From assembly GCA_030159075.1 (NCBI GenBank), contig BROG01000441.1:124001-188000 (forward strand): a DNA stretch of 64,000 nucleotides. Reading direction: 5' to 3'. The translations under genes and the position numbers were made by a program. Under the pieces are notes generated by a model. That model made no database searches. It worked only from the letters and a program-made list of their open reading frames with translations, and was not told the DNA's origin. The DNA comes from Atrina japonica. Its lineage: Eukaryota; Mollusca; Bivalvia; Pterioida; Pinnidae. Position 1 is the stretch's first letter; every line of letters begins with the position of its first letter. Positions 36,753 to 49,317 of this stretch are shown in pieces.

Positions 36753-36891
36753 TGCATGTAACTCTCATAAAAGGTCACCTCTGTATAAAGGGCACCTGCT
36801 TATCAAGATTCAAACATGAAAGGCCATCTGTCTACTACAGCTACTTCTGCCTGTTGCCATGAATGGCTCTTACTGACAAGTTTGACTGTAC
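36753..36891. mobile_element. MITE, 'TACAGTCAAACTTG' family, copy 1
   Basis: The left end is 'gtaactctcataaaaggtcacctctgtataaagggcacct' and the right end 'ttactgacaagtttgactgta'. It pairs with 40867-41045. Confidence 0.6.
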
Positions 36892-37267
36892 AGCAACCCT
36901 GTACTTACTTTCTTTTGCTTTTAATATATCTATCAATGTCACTATTTTACCTAAAATATTTTAAAATATCACAATGAAGAACAAGTCTCTGGTAGACATC
37001 ACTGGTTTATATTGATCCGAGTTCTTAGTGTCAATCTAAGAAATGCATCCCCTAACTTTGCTCACAAACATCAATATATCACTTTAAATCTTTACCCAAA
37101 TATCTTCACTGTCCATGGATACGCACATTTCAAAGTAAACCTGATTAAGGTTAGTGGAAATCTGCAGAATATATGCGTAAAATGTGACAAAATAATGATA
37201 ATAAAGAGGTTGTCTAGACAACATATAGAACATTACTGATTATACTGTTACATGTAATAGCAGGTTT

Positions 37268-37800
37268 TAAGATCAATGTAACAGAAACTATGTGACCTTA
37301 ATGTTGATCCTGACATGCAGATTAATGTAAAAGAAACTATGTGACCTTAATGTTGATCTTGACATACAGATCAATGTAACAGAAACTATGTGACCTTAAT
37401 GTTGATCTTGACATACAGATCAATGTAACAGAAACTATGTGACCTTAATACTGACCTTGACATCCAGAGTAATTGTGACCTTAATACTGACCTTGACATC
37501 CAGAGTAATATAATAAGAGCTATGTTACCTTGACTTATACTTTCAGAGTAATGTATGAGGATCTATGTGACCTTAGTGTTGACCTTGACATGCACAGTAA
37601 TGTAATATTAGCTATGTAACTTTGACTTATACATTCAGAGTAATGTAACAGGATCAATGAAACCTTGACATTCAAAACATAAGGTAATGTGGAATTTGAC
37701 TTTCAGAGTAGTTTAATAAATACTTTCATGTTGACCTTGACCTTCTAAGTAAATGTCATAATAACTATGTAACATTGATGTTGACCTTGACTTTAAGTGC
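37268..37800. repeat. ~49-bp minisatellite, about 10 copies, decaying to one side
   Basis: The unit is 'agatcaatgtaacagaaact' + 'atgtgaccttaatgttgatc' + 'ttgacatac'. It is regular up to about 37445, then increasingly diverged. Confidence 0.9.
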
Positions 37801-38327
37801 TGACTGTCCTAATTCTCACTGTCATATATATTCTAGCACTGGTGAATTAGAAAACTGAGAATATCATCACTAGATATAAAGCAAAGTCATGTATTTACAT
37901 CCAAACAACATTTACATATATGTTAAGTTTATCAGCACATTTAAATCAAATGTGTTTATAAACATTCAGAGTTTGTAGCTTAAAAGTGTAAGAGAAGTTG
38001 TATAAGAGATAAGATAAAGGGACAGAAAAAACATGAGTAAAATATTGTAGTCCAGTAATAATGGCCATGGAGGCATATTGACATACAGTTCAATAATTCT
38101 ATAAACAAGAAGCTGGCAAAGCATACCAGACACCCAACTGCTTGTGCTATCTAAGAAACCCTTAATCCAGGGGGTATAAAATTCACAATGTTTGTTATAG
38201 AGATGCTATAATATTACTGATTTTGAGAAAATTGGTAAGGTTGATGTCGAAAAAAATTGGTTTTGATTCTTCCCCTTTATCATACAGGTACTAAAGCTTC
38301 CTTATTTTGAGTATTACATGTACTTAC

Positions 38328-38465
38328 CCAAGATGTTTTTGTGGGTTCTCTCTCTATATCATACTCAAGTTCCCTTCTCTTTCGAGGTAATGTGACCTCT
38401 TCCTCATGTATTTTCAATATCCAGAGAAGGGCGCAAAGCCGAAGCATTGCCCTCTCACTCCTGGA
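38328..38465 (-). CDS. Candidate coding exon, 46 codons, not recognised
   Basis: The minus-strand block SRSERAMLRLCALLWILKIH...REPTKTSW is open. It is bounded by an acceptor-like 'catatttccag' (AG at 38466-38467) and a consensus donor TGG|GTAAGT (38327-38322), phase 0 at both ends. It is richer in GC than its surroundings. Composition is basic and acidic with one hydrophobic stretch. It sits where the L27-N exon of CASK should be, and is about the same length, but lacks the 'FL..VFQD..LH.LL' pattern, so I do not call it L27. It could be an alternative CASK exon, a piece of a nested gene or chance. The open frame extends upstream to 38618. Confidence 0.3.
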
Positions 38466-40866
38466 CTGGAAATATGACTGACTTGTATAGCTCATTTTGT
38501 CACTAAAATGGTTGTCATTATAAATGGCATTAAAACAAGAGGCTACAGGTAAAGCACCACTACTACATCTCTTTGTACCACCTTTATCCCAAATGTACAT
38601 TTCAAAATCACAGGACAATAAGGTACAACAGAAATCCTTTTTTGAAAGGATCTATAATAATCTGCCCTGTCTCATGTGTGGGTATCATAAAACTAAAAGC
38701 CAACATTTAAACAGTCTCCATTTGTTAACACTGGAATTTTTTATTAAAGATGTAAATGTAAATATATAAATTTGATTTCTTCATACTACAGCAAATTAGT
38801 TTCCATTTCTCATAAACAATTCAAGTGAATTGTCAAGAATTATTATCAACTTCGTCTGTTCATAAAATGTATACACACAAAATTATCACACAAAATGTTT
38901 TTTTTTTATCCTGCTTGAAATTTCCTAACATATTCTATCCATCAAATATACAATTGTTTCCATCATTTTTCAGAAACATCCGCATATTGAAACTAGATGG
39001 ATAAAATAAATGTATTTGAAAATAATCACAACAGCTGTTGTGAATCATATATTTCACAAAATCCTGATGGCCATCACAAATGTCAACAAAGAACACAGAA
39101 ATCCTTTCACTTTCAAAATGCTGCTCAGCAAATCACTTAGGCCACACCGTCTGTCATTAAATTTTAAATAGTTAGTACCTATTGCCAATGTTTAAAGATT
39201 TTTGCGACAGAAATTAGATCACTCACTGGGTCAGCTTAATACATCATTCAGTAAATCCAATCCTTAAAATATGTTGATCCTGAAAGTGTCAATATAATCT
39301 ATGAGTTACTGTACTCCAGAAATGGTTATCACCGTTTGAAACATTTCCAACCAATATTTTTATTGTTTACAATTTCTATATCCATCACTCATTGACAGTC
39401 AAACTGACACAAGTAAAAATAAAAGAGAAATCAGAGGGTTTGCCATTTAAGACAGATATATTGATCCTGCTAGAATCTTTCAATCAGCAATTTGATTTGC
39501 TTGATTGATAAAATTTGTTAACAGTGTTAGATCATGAGTATGCGACATCTAACACTCTAGAAAAATGAGAGTTTTTGTGAACAAAATGTATTTTAAACCT
39601 CATTAGACATTTCCTCCATTTTTGGAATAATGCCCAAAAGTCCCTCTCTGAAGTGTTTGATTGCTATTTTTGGAGCAAGCATATATGCCCTTTCCTCGGA
39701 CTCTGAGCACAGAAATAATCACAATGACATCCAAGACTGTATATAGTCTAAATGATAATCAATTCCTCAAAATCATCATCTTTTTCCTGCATATTATACA
39801 ATTGCCATGGCAACATCATCTAATTTTACATCAAGTAGATAATATCGCAAAAGTCATGTATACACATGTATACTTTGACAGAGTAAATGTCACTTAAATT
39901 ATGTAACATCCGTTCCATCTCATTATCCAATATCTATGTCCTAGTCAGGCATCTTTAATTATGTATTTTCAACTTAAAAACCTCACTATACATTTAATTT
40001 CCAATGACACAGTACTGTTTGACAATAAAATATCTGAAGTAGTCCCAAAAGGCTTATAGAAAATCCAGTACGTTGACACATGACTTTAAATTCTGTTCCA
40101 AAGGAGAAGGAGTGCACTTGGTACATCTCTTTAAGTCATTATTTTCTCTTACACGCTACCATGGTACCTATGCGTGCAGTACAAGTAAGAAGCATTCACT
40201 TATCAAGCATTCACGTAAGTATGGTTAATTGAAGATTTCAGAGTTAACACCAACTTAAGGAATCTGTGAATTAATCAATTAGTTCTTTGGTATTTACCAT
40301 GGCTCCTGTATATACATTCAATTAAGCAGAGAGGAAAAGCTTCTTGCTTTTACAGTTGTGTACAGTGCATGATTCAATGGTTTTGGGTATTTAGGTAACT
40401 TGAGTTAACAAAACAACTATGCATTATCTGTCAATAAGACTGTACATTTCACCGATTTGAAATAATAATCAATTACCTAGGCATTTATAGAAACATGTTC
40501 TTGATACAGATAACAAAAATACTTAATTCAGTTGCATGTAGTATGCAATACAAACTGAATTCTTATTACTTATTTGTTTACTTTTAGAATTTATGCATTT
40601 GCTATTAATCTAAACATGATGATTTTACATTTACGGTAAAGTCAACACTAGAATAATATGTCATTGTTTTTCAAGCTCTATTGACATCTACTTCAAAGTA
40701 ATACTGTACACTGACATAGTAAATGGAGGTCACAAAACGGGCCCTATCCTTGCTATAATTAGAGTGACACAATACAGATAAATCAGATTACATGTATATC
40801 CATTACGTTACCCGATAATTGTGTAATGTCTAATTAAAGAATGAATTCCTTCATTTTTGTTTGTTA

Positions 40867-41045
40867 CAATCAAACTTGTCTATAAAAGACACTAAAGGGA
40901 ACAGGCAAAAGTAGCCATTATGGACAGGTGGCCTTTACAAAGAGATATATTCATTATAAAAAAGTTAACAAAGGTTAATTTTGAAAGGCCTTTATAGGCA
41001 GGTGCCCTTTATACAAAGGTGGTCTTCACTGCAAGTTTGACTGTA
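40867..41045. mobile_element. MITE, 'TACAGTCAAACTTG' family, copy 2
   Basis: The left end 'ttacaatcaaacttgtctataaaagac' and right end 'aggtggtcttcactgcaagtttgactgta' are approximate inverses. Inner blocks 'ggacaggtggcctttacaaag' and 'ggcaggtgccctttatacaaagg' repeat the motif. No coding. Confidence 0.7.
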
Positions 41046-42324
41046 TTTTACATTCTGTCAACATATGAACATCAGCAGACATATGTAAAGTGCCACATAT
41101 ATTAATCTGTGCTTTAAACTGATTACAATGCAGTGTGTATTTTTATTCATCTGATTCATTGGTACTGAGGGAACAGTCAAATCATTGACCTGAGGTAGCA
41201 GTTTCCTAGGTCTTCCCTGCTATTGAGAGTCAAAGATTTGACTGTTCCCTCAGTACCAATGAAACAACTGATTTATCACCTGGTCTGAATCAAAAAGAAG
41301 CTTCAGTGGGGTGCACGATGGGGAACCTGCCTGCAAATAATTATTAAGCATGTAACTGCACTAGGCAATAGTCGACTGTAGCCCTCTCACATAATTTTAT
41401 GGGTTTTAAGTCTTATGATAGGATGTTTTATTCAAACAGTCAAAATACTTCCTATACAATTAAACAGAGAGCCAGGTAATAATACAAAATGTTGCCTTTA
41501 TCATGATAAAGAAGCATGCTTTTTTGTCAGTCTCATCCAAAAGATCTGTGACTTCCACTTCAAAAGCTGAGCTGATAATGAAAGCTTGACAAAGGAATTG
41601 TTATAGTGAAGCCTGAGGTCTGACCTGCTGATCTGTATCATACATGTAATTAACACAGGGTATATCCGGCATCCCAAGTAAATGTTCTACTGGAAACAGT
41701 TAATTAGGATAAGTCCTGATCAAACACTTACCACCAATAACATTTGGGATCTAATGCCATATAATGAGCATAAACTGTAGGTATTGCCACTGCATTTTCA
41801 AGGAATATATTTATGAAAGATTAGATGAATAGATAGATAGTTGAATGGCTGGAGGGTGGAGCAATGGATGGTTGAAAGCATGGGGTATGCTTGTTTTGTA
41901 GTACTGTTTTGGTTTTTTTTAAAGAATGCACTAATATTCTGTTTTGCCTTTTTTCCAAATCAAAAAGCTGTAGCTTTGGATTGGTTATGTTTTAAACAAT
42001 GTTCCAAATTTCATAACAAGAAAATGAGAAAGAATCCATTTCATACTGATGACTGACATGCATCAATATAACACAGATTATGAACACAATTTATCATGAT
42101 AATATCAAGGAATTAAGAAATTTTACTAAACTTGCAATAATGACTATTGATTTGGACTCTAAATATAAAATGAAGTTTACTAGTAGAGTCATATTAGATT
42201 GGGTGCTGTATATATACATGTGTGTGTGTGTGTATGTGGGCACGTTCATGTGATATGATAACAGCAAAATTGATGTATATTACTAAAAATAGTAATATTA
42301 TACAATATGTCATATCATCTTTGA

Positions 42325-43575
42325 CAGTGATCTCACAAAATAGGTGATCATGTATGACAGTGGTCTTTCAAGGCAGGTGGTCATCTATGCGATGACCTCA
42401 TAAGACAGGTGGTCTTCTATGATAGTGATCTTGCAAGACAGGTAGTCTTTATTTGCAGTGGTCTTGCAAGACAGATGATCTGCTATGACAGTGGTCTCAC
42501 ATGACAGGTGATCTGCTATGACAGTGATCTCACAAGACAGGTGGTCTGCTATGACTGATCTCACAAGACAGGTGGTCTGCAAATGACAGTGACATCACAA
42601 GACGGGTGGTCTTCTATGACAGTAGTCTCACAAGAAAGGTGATCTGCTATGACAGTGATCTCACAAGACAGGTGGTCTGCTATGACTGATCTCACAAGAC
42701 AGGTGGTCTGCAATGACAGTGACATCACAAGACAGGTGGTCTTCTATGACAGTAGTCTCACAAGAAAGGTGATCTGCTATGACAGTGATCTCACAAGACA
42801 GGTGGTCTTCTATAACAGAAGTCTCACAAGACAGGTGGTCTGCTATGACATGGTCTCAAAAGACAGGTGGTCTGCAATGACAGTAGTCTCACAAGACAGG
42901 TAGTCTGCTATGACAGTGATCTCACAAGACAGGTGGTCTGACATAACAGCAATCTCAAAAGACAAGTGATCATCTGCTATGACTGATCTCACAAGACAGG
43001 TGGTCTGCTATGACAGTGGTCTCACAAGACAGGTGGTCTGCTATGACAGTGGTCTCACAAGACAGGTGGTCTGCTATGACAGTGGTCTCACAAGACAGGT
43101 GGTCTGCTATGACAGTGGTCTCAAGGTGGTCTGCTATGACAAGACAAGACAGGTGGTCTGCTATGACAGTGGTCTCACAAGACAGGTGGTCTGCTATGAC
43201 AGTGGTCTCACAAGACAGGTGGTCTGCTATGACAGTGGTCTCACAAGACAGGTGGTCTGCTATGACAGTGGTCTCACAAGACAGGTGGTCTGCTATGACA
43301 GTGGTCTCACAAGACAGGTGGTCTGCTATGACAGTGGTCTCACAAGACAGGTGGTCTCACAAGACAGGTGGTCTGCTATGACAGTGGTCTCACAAGACAG
43401 GTGGTCTGCTATGACAGTGGTCTCACAAGACAGGTGGTCTGCTATGACAGTGGTCTCAAAAGACAAATGGTCTGCTTTGACAGTGGTCTCACAAGACAGG
43501 TTGTCTGCTATGACAGTGGTCTCACAAGACAGATGGTCTGCTATAATAATGGTCTCACAAGACAAGCTCCACTGC
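42325..43575. repeat. 33-bp minisatellite, about 37 copies, derived from a MITE end
   Basis: The unit is GACAGTGGTCTCACAAGACA + GGTGGTCTGCTAT. The core 'cagtggtctc.caagacaggt' equals the terminal sequence of the 'gtggtctc' MITEs (for example 53440-53481 and 31094-31124). It is homogeneous in 42980-43470 and diverged at both sides. Because 33 is divisible by three, long open frames appear in several frames of both strands (up to 206 codons). These are not genes. Confidence 0.95.
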
Positions 43576-43647
43576 ACATACTTTGCAATGCCTCTCTGAA
43601 GACTCGAGTAAAACATACATTTTATTTGGTTTTTGATTTGATTTTTT

Positions 43648-43770
43648 TGTTTTACGCCATACTCAACAATCTATCAGTCATATGATGGCATCCAGTTTTC
43701 ATTGGTGGAGGGGAAACCCCGGTTACCCGGGTAAAGACCACCGACCTTCCGCAAGAAAACTTGCAAACTT
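43648..43770 (-). mobile_element. SINE A, 3' part only
   Basis: 'tacgccatactcaacaatctatcagtcatatgatggcatcc...cggttacccgggtaaagaccaccgaccttccgcaag' matches 28371-28480. The tRNA head is missing. It has the same A-rich tail as the 28371 copy. Confidence 0.8.
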
Positions 43771-44484
43771 TTACGTTTCATTTGGTAAAACAACATCTCA
43801 TATGAAAAACACATCAAGATCTTACAAATCTGTACAATAAACACAAAGAGACTAAATAGCAGAAACAATCATCCCTTATAACTACTTTGATTTCATTATC
43901 ACAAATTCAATTATTCTATCTGCAGAATTCAATAAATCTTGGTCATACTATAGAAGGCTTCTTTATATGGAATTCTTCTGGTTAGCTTTAATTCATGCAC
44001 AAGACAGAATACTCTAATGCTGGCAATATTTCATTTCTCGGTGTTATTGACTTTTTATGAAGCATCGAATAAGCTAGCTGTGTTAGGTTTTCCTACGACA
44101 GAAAATCCTTGTTATGATTGACAATGTTTTCGGGCAATTGTTTTATCAGAATTGACACTTAGCTTAGAGGAACATGTGGAGATAGCAGAGCATCATGACA
44201 GCTTAACGTCAAATGTGTTAGATCAATACAACACTATAGGGTTCATGGAAGTGAGAAAATAGTTTTAAATGAGCTCATTTCAACAGAAAAATAAGAAGAT
44301 CTTTTACATGAAAACGAAAATATAAACAAAACTACAAAAGGAAAAGTTGGTCAAATCCCCTCCCTTCTCCCCTCTTCCCCCTACTCTCCCCCCCCCTACT
44401 CCTCCCTACCTCTAACTCCCTACAAAAGGAAAAGTTGGTCAATTATGCAACTTATAATGCAACTGATATTTTTTGTTTAATGTG

Positions 44485-44860
44485 GTGCATGTGACCTTGA
44501 CCTCTGATCCTATGACCTTGAAACTATGACACACTGGGGTCAGATAATTTCTAACAACATTTTAAAATATTTCTGTAAACAAAAGGATCAATCAGGTTAG
44601 CACCTTTTGGTGCCCCTACGTTATTCCCATGTAGCAACTTCCAACATCTCTACGCTTTATCTCCATACAACACCTCTCGAAGCTTCATGTTTCTCTGCCG
44701 GAAATTCACTGTTTAATAGAGACATCTAACAAAAATGGTTATTCCCCATATTTTCACCTATGGAAACTCAACATAGATCTTCTTATCGAATATTTGCATA
44801 ACATCAATATTCAAGAACTGTCTCTACTATGTTGATAAAACAGCAACATGGCTGAATTTA
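44485..44860. repeat. Fragments of bivalve 'gtgaccttgacctctgatc' dispersed repeat
   Basis: 'gcatgtgaccttgacctctgatcctatgaccttgaaac' and 'gcaccttttggtgcccctacgttattcccatg' resemble modules at 49318-49560. A C-rich tract (44359-44420) lies upstream. Confidence 0.45.
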
Positions 44861-44863
44861 AAT

Positions 44864-45066
44864 CACAGAGCCTCTCACTTCCTCTCAGCAAAGGTTCAAG
44901 TCCTGTTGGAACCTAAGTTGACTTTTGTGAGAAAGTTTGCCAATTTACTTGCATAAGACCGATGGTCTCTTCCCGGGTACATTGTAACCGGGTTCTCTCC
45001 TCGACCATTAAAAACTTGCTGCCACCGTAAAACTGAAAAATTGTTGAGTGTGGTGTAAAACATCAT
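44864..45066 (+). mobile_element. SINE A copy, plus strand
   Basis: This copy is opposite in orientation to the other SINE A copies. It contains 'gcaaaggttcaagtcctgttgg' (B-box-like), 'gaccgatggtctcttcccgg', 'gtacattgtaaccgggttctctcctcgaccatta' and the 3' end 'gttgagtgtggtgtaaaacatc'. The first part of the head is missing. Confidence 0.85.
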
Positions 45067-46724
45067 TCAAAATTCAAAATACACAGTTCTAATTATTCTG
45101 ACTATGACATTTAAACTGAAGACTGTGATCATTTGATTCAAACAATGATTTGAATGGTATTTCAAATTGTAAAATCCATTCAGTTTAATTGAAAACAAAT
45201 CAGAAAATGACACAAAAAACCACACATATAGTACAAAGCATGGTGACATTCCGAGCATCCAGTCGATGCAAGAATCAATCTGCATTTATTTACCTATAGT
45301 GTACGTCCAGTTATCTCAACTTCAGGTTCAACATCTGAACTGATCATCTGGACCTTATTTTAACTGAATCTCAATGTGCAAATATCAGCTGGCAATTCAA
45401 TAAATATGCTAAATGGAAACGTTCACTGATATTATTTTGTCGTGATTTGGAGTTGTACTTCAAGAATCGGCACATAATGGGAGATTAGTATGAATAATGC
45501 TGATCTTTATGAAAAATAAAATACGCCATTAAAATGAGTGGTTAATTTGAAGAAAAAAAAAATTCTACATTAAAAAATACGTTGGCTTGATTACTAATTA
45601 ATCAATTCAAGTTTGAAAAAGCAATCTCATTATTTAAGTAGATTAACAGAAATTGTCTAGAAAATGGTGTTGATAATGGGTGTGATTCTACTGACGTAAA
45701 CACAGTGCTACATTTGTATATGTCACTCAAAGACAGAACAGTGTAGCTGTACACTATGTCAAAGTGATGTAACAATCTCCACATAGTCGAATTCCTTTTA
45801 TGCAAGAAATCTTTGTGCTAACTTCGGTTGAAATCAGCCATGTGGTTTTGAAGAAGATCAAAAATTTTAAAAAGTGATAGCAACAACAGTAATTGATAAG
45901 AAAAACTGACTTGACACTTTTTGAGTGAATTATAATATGTATGTTTCTATGTTGAGGTCCTCAGCATTACATGACATGAAAGTTTACCAAAATGTTGATG
46001 AGGTTTAAACTTGGAAAATTACATGTGTCTAGATAGTAACATCATTTGATACCTTAAACTATTGGCAACAGAAACAAAGCTATGAACTGGTAATGAACCA
46101 CATCAGTCCTCATGTAAATGCAAGAAAGACAACTCCTACTGTATTTGTCAGATAATTACAGATTTTACATATATATCAGTTGAGACACATTTCAAATCAA
46201 TAAAAGATAATACAAACTTTATTCTAAATCTCATTTCCAACTTACAGTATTTCATTTACAAAAAGTCAAAGTGTGAATGCATGCATACATTTTTATCTTT
46301 TCACACCCCTTAAATTATCTACAATGTATATGAAATGAATGTACCAGTATGTATATACTAAATAGAACATAGCATGCAAGGACATGAAAATGAAGGAAAC
46401 ATAGACCAGAGCTGTCTAAGTAAGACTGATATATTCAATGACAGCATCAGCGTTGGAAGCAAATTGAAAGTGGGGGGGCTAAACCAACTTTAAACACATA
46501 CACATGCCAGAAACGTCTATGTCCTATGTCTCTATTTGCAAATAAAGGCTGGGGGGCCAGTAAGCATATAGACCCGGTTGTCTTTACTAACGCCTATTTG
46601 ACATGGGAGTCAAGACTTGTTTTAGAAAGACTCTGCATCCAAGGTACTACATTGTCTATAAAGTCCCATTCTGGAAACCAACGCCTTTGTTAATAGATCT
46701 TTTTATAGTGAATTGTTCAATCTC

Positions 46725-46945
46725 TTTTTAAAGGCCACCAATGCCAATAAAGGCTTCAAATTTTGGCCTGTGCTCGACACCTATGGCCATAGACCAGTTT
46801 GTCTTTACTATAACGTGCATTTGACTGGGACACGGGACCTGTTTGAGAAAGACTCAGCTCCTGGGAGCGTATCATTGGTAAGACAACATACTTCCCTTTA
46901 AAGTCCGATCGAACCCGGGTCTTGGTGAAACCGAGTGCGCTAATT
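46725..46945 (-). mobile_element. SINE B-like copy with B box
   Basis: It contains the body motif 'cttcaaattttggcctgtgct' and, at 46905-46945, an inverse of tRNA-like sequence giving 'gcactcggtttcaccaag' + 'acccgggttcgatcgg' on the minus strand. The B box GGTTCGATC is intact. Confidence 0.65.
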
Positions 46946-47022
46946 CATAATACCCGATCTTCTTAGAGTTATAAAACAACTTACTAAGTTTGTTAAAATT
47001 AGAGGAAAAAACAAAAACCATG

Positions 47023-47108
47023 TTAACTCATTCACTCCTAAAGACACATTTGGACTGGTCTAATTCATTGATTTACAGAAGAGTCCATTGTTTTTCAGGG
47101 GTTGATCT
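47023..47108. mobile_element. TTAA-type MITE, copy 4
   Basis: It starts 'ttaactcattcactcctaaagacacatttgga' and ends 'tttttcaggggttgat'. The right TTAA is lost where a SINE B fragment begins. Confidence 0.8.
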
Positions 47109-47109
47109 G

Positions 47110-47350
47110 ATCAAGAATTTTTCACTCATTTGGAGATGTCACCAGCCTCAAGTGAACTGATGCCAATGCAGTGAAAGTTCTTCAAAGTGCCACGCCTGGC
47201 ATGACATGGGACTTTGGTTTCAAGTCTCATCCAAAAGACGTTCACTTCATGTGCCGACCATTTGGACAAGGAACAGTCAATACCTTTTTTTAAAGTCTAA
47301 GAAGTTACAGTCCCGAGGGGTCATATTGGTCAACAAGAGAAATTCTTCGG
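47110..47350 (-). mobile_element. SINE B body fragment
   Basis: 'tttttcactcatttggagatgtcaccagc...gaactgatgccaatgcagtgaaagttcttc...catgggactttggtttcaagtctcatccaaaagacg' matches the SINE B body. The head is replaced by diverged sequence. Confidence 0.6.
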
Positions 47351-47399
47351 AAGACTTACTGAGTTAAGTATATTGCAGCAAGAAGTTGGTTAATTGGAC

Positions 47400-47716
47400 C
47401 ATCTGAAGTGCCCACTGAGGGCAAGTTTAGGAACAGATTTCATTTTCTTTTACATTGTAGATATTGACTTCATAATAATGTATACCAAAATTGAAAGAAA
47501 TCATTGGTTCATGAGAAGAAAATATTTTAGATATGTACCAACTTTTTACCCTTTTTGGGTCTTGCTAGAGTCCTTGTTAGTACTAATTTCTTTTAATTGG
47601 AATTTTGAAGCCTTTTCCTACCAAATTTAGTTAAAGAACATTGTTTTAAAAAGATAAAAAGGGCATTGAGCCATAGCAATTGTTCATTAAGTCCTATGGG
47701 CCAGGTAAGCTAAAAA
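47400..47716 (+). mobile_element. Decayed bivalve dispersed element
   Basis: The 3' end 'gggcattgagccatagcaattgttcattaagtcctatgggccaggtaagctaaaaat' parallels the terminus of the element at 23259-23914. The 5' end is unclear. Confidence 0.5.
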
Positions 47717-47943
47717 TATGTCAATTTTGATCAAATTTGGACCATTAATAAAATATTTACTTAATCATCATTTCTCTCAATTTTGTAGTTTAAAACACTA
47801 TATAATCATGAAAAAACATCTAAAACTATTATGGTTAATAACTGGAATGTTATGAAAAAGAATTAGAAGTTTTACCTGTCTAAATTTTTTTTTACCCCAA
47901 GACCAGGACTGGCTGCTTACAAGACAAAAAGACTCATTACTAA

Positions 47944-48042
47944 TTAACCCATTCACCTTTAAAGACACATTTGGGCTGATCTACATTGTAAGTCCATTGA
48001 TTCACAGAAGAATCCATTGTTTTTCAGAGGTTAATGGGTTAA
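47944..48042. mobile_element. TTAA-type MITE, copy 5 (99 bp, both TTAA ends)
   Basis: It runs 'ttaacccattcaccttt...' to '...cagaggttaatgggttaa'. It carries a ~10 bp insertion ('cattgtaagt') relative to other copies. Confidence 0.85.
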
Positions 48043-48552
48043 GGCGGAGCCAACAACATTCAGAAATCAAGTGATAAAACTTGAAGTATTATAGGCTGTA
48101 CCAAACCTATAATCTCTTTGCAACAAATGTTATTGTTTCAACCTGAATATTTACAGAATTGCTTTATGATGAACTCTCAAGATAAATAATTACTATCTAG
48201 AAACTGCTGATCGATTATATTTAATGTACAATGAGTATTTCAGCAATAAGATAACCACAGTCAGATATAATGTTACAGCATCCAGTGCCTGTCTGCTGAC
48301 AAATCCAGGAATATTTTCTGTAGGAAAACCGAACAAAATGTTAGCTAATATTTCATGGAATGTAGGGGGAAAAAAATCAAATGTGATCGATGAATTGAGA
48401 TGTTGACTGAAAGATGATGCATTAGATAGAAGTATTATCTATAATAACAATTAGATATAATTATAACAGAAGATTTTATTATGCCATGGCTGAGGCAGGT
48501 TTAAGTTGAATACCCGCTGAGAATTTCTTTATGCACAATATATATTAAAATC

Positions 48553-48936
48553 CTACAAAAGAGTTGTCAGAAGACAACATAGCTCGCCAGTGGCAGCATG
48601 GTATCTAAGATACTGATAATATGACTGTCACAGAAAAGTAGGTCAAGTGGCTTTATTTAGGTCATGAGGTCAAAAGTTCATGGTGTCATCTGAAAAGGTT
48701 GATTATAAGGAATGCACTTGTGAAATTTAAAAGTTTCACTCCTTATATCACAAAACTGCAGTCCTGGTTAACTCATCAACCCCCTGATAAACAATGGACT
48801 CTTCTATAAATCAGTGACCTAGACTAGATCAAATGTGTCTATAGGGGTGAATGAGCTAAAACTTTTTATCACTGATGCTGACAACACTGACCCGGTTATG
48901 ATATTAACTCTCTGGACATATTATCCCGGTGAGCTA
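48553..48936 (+). mobile_element. 'agagttgtcagaagacaac' dispersed element interrupted by a TTAA MITE
   Basis: It begins 'aaagagttgtcagaagacaacatagctcgcc' and ends 'tctggacatattatcccggtgagctaa', as in 12934-13399. Its interior is broken at 48768 by MITE copy 6 (48768-48860), so the MITE inserted later. Confidence 0.65.
48768..48860. mobile_element. TTAA-type MITE, copy 6
   Basis: It runs 'ttaactcatcaaccccctgataaacaatgga' to 'taggggtgaatgagctaa'. Orientation is reversed like copy 2. The right border is one base off TTAA (CTAA). Confidence 0.8.
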
Positions 48937-49074
48937 ATTATAACAATAAATCCTGTGAAATTTGTTTTTGTTCGTATGTTCAACAATGTCAAGTTAACCT
49001 TGAGTAAAATTATATTTAAAAGATACCTTGTCAAATATCAGTAATTAATGAGAACCATCATCAACTCTCAAAAT

Positions 49075-49165
49075 TTAACTCGTTCACCCCTAGAAACACA
49101 TTTGGATTGGTCTAAGTCACTGATTTCCTAAAGAGTCTATTGGTTTTTAGGGGTTGATGAATTAA
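49075..49165. mobile_element. TTAA-type MITE, copy 7 (91 bp, both TTAA ends)
   Basis: It runs 'ttaactcgttcacccctag' to 'taggggttgatgaattaa', with the usual core. Confidence 0.85.
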
Positions 49166-49317
49166 CTGGTAAATTGTTTCCTTAGTTAGAACTATGTTCT
49201 TGAAAAAAATATTCATCCATTGTTGTGGTTTCCATGAAAGAAATTGTATCAATGGTAAACATCTAAAAAATATCATTAATTTCTGAAAAGGTATCCATTT
49301 TTTAGCAAAATTATTAA

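Noticed and set aside
42979..43616. Overlapping open frames up to 206 codons on both strands (QVVCYDSGLTR-like repeats)
   Set aside because: They are products of the 33-bp array. Several frames on both strands are open at once, which is expected for a stop-free unit divisible by three.
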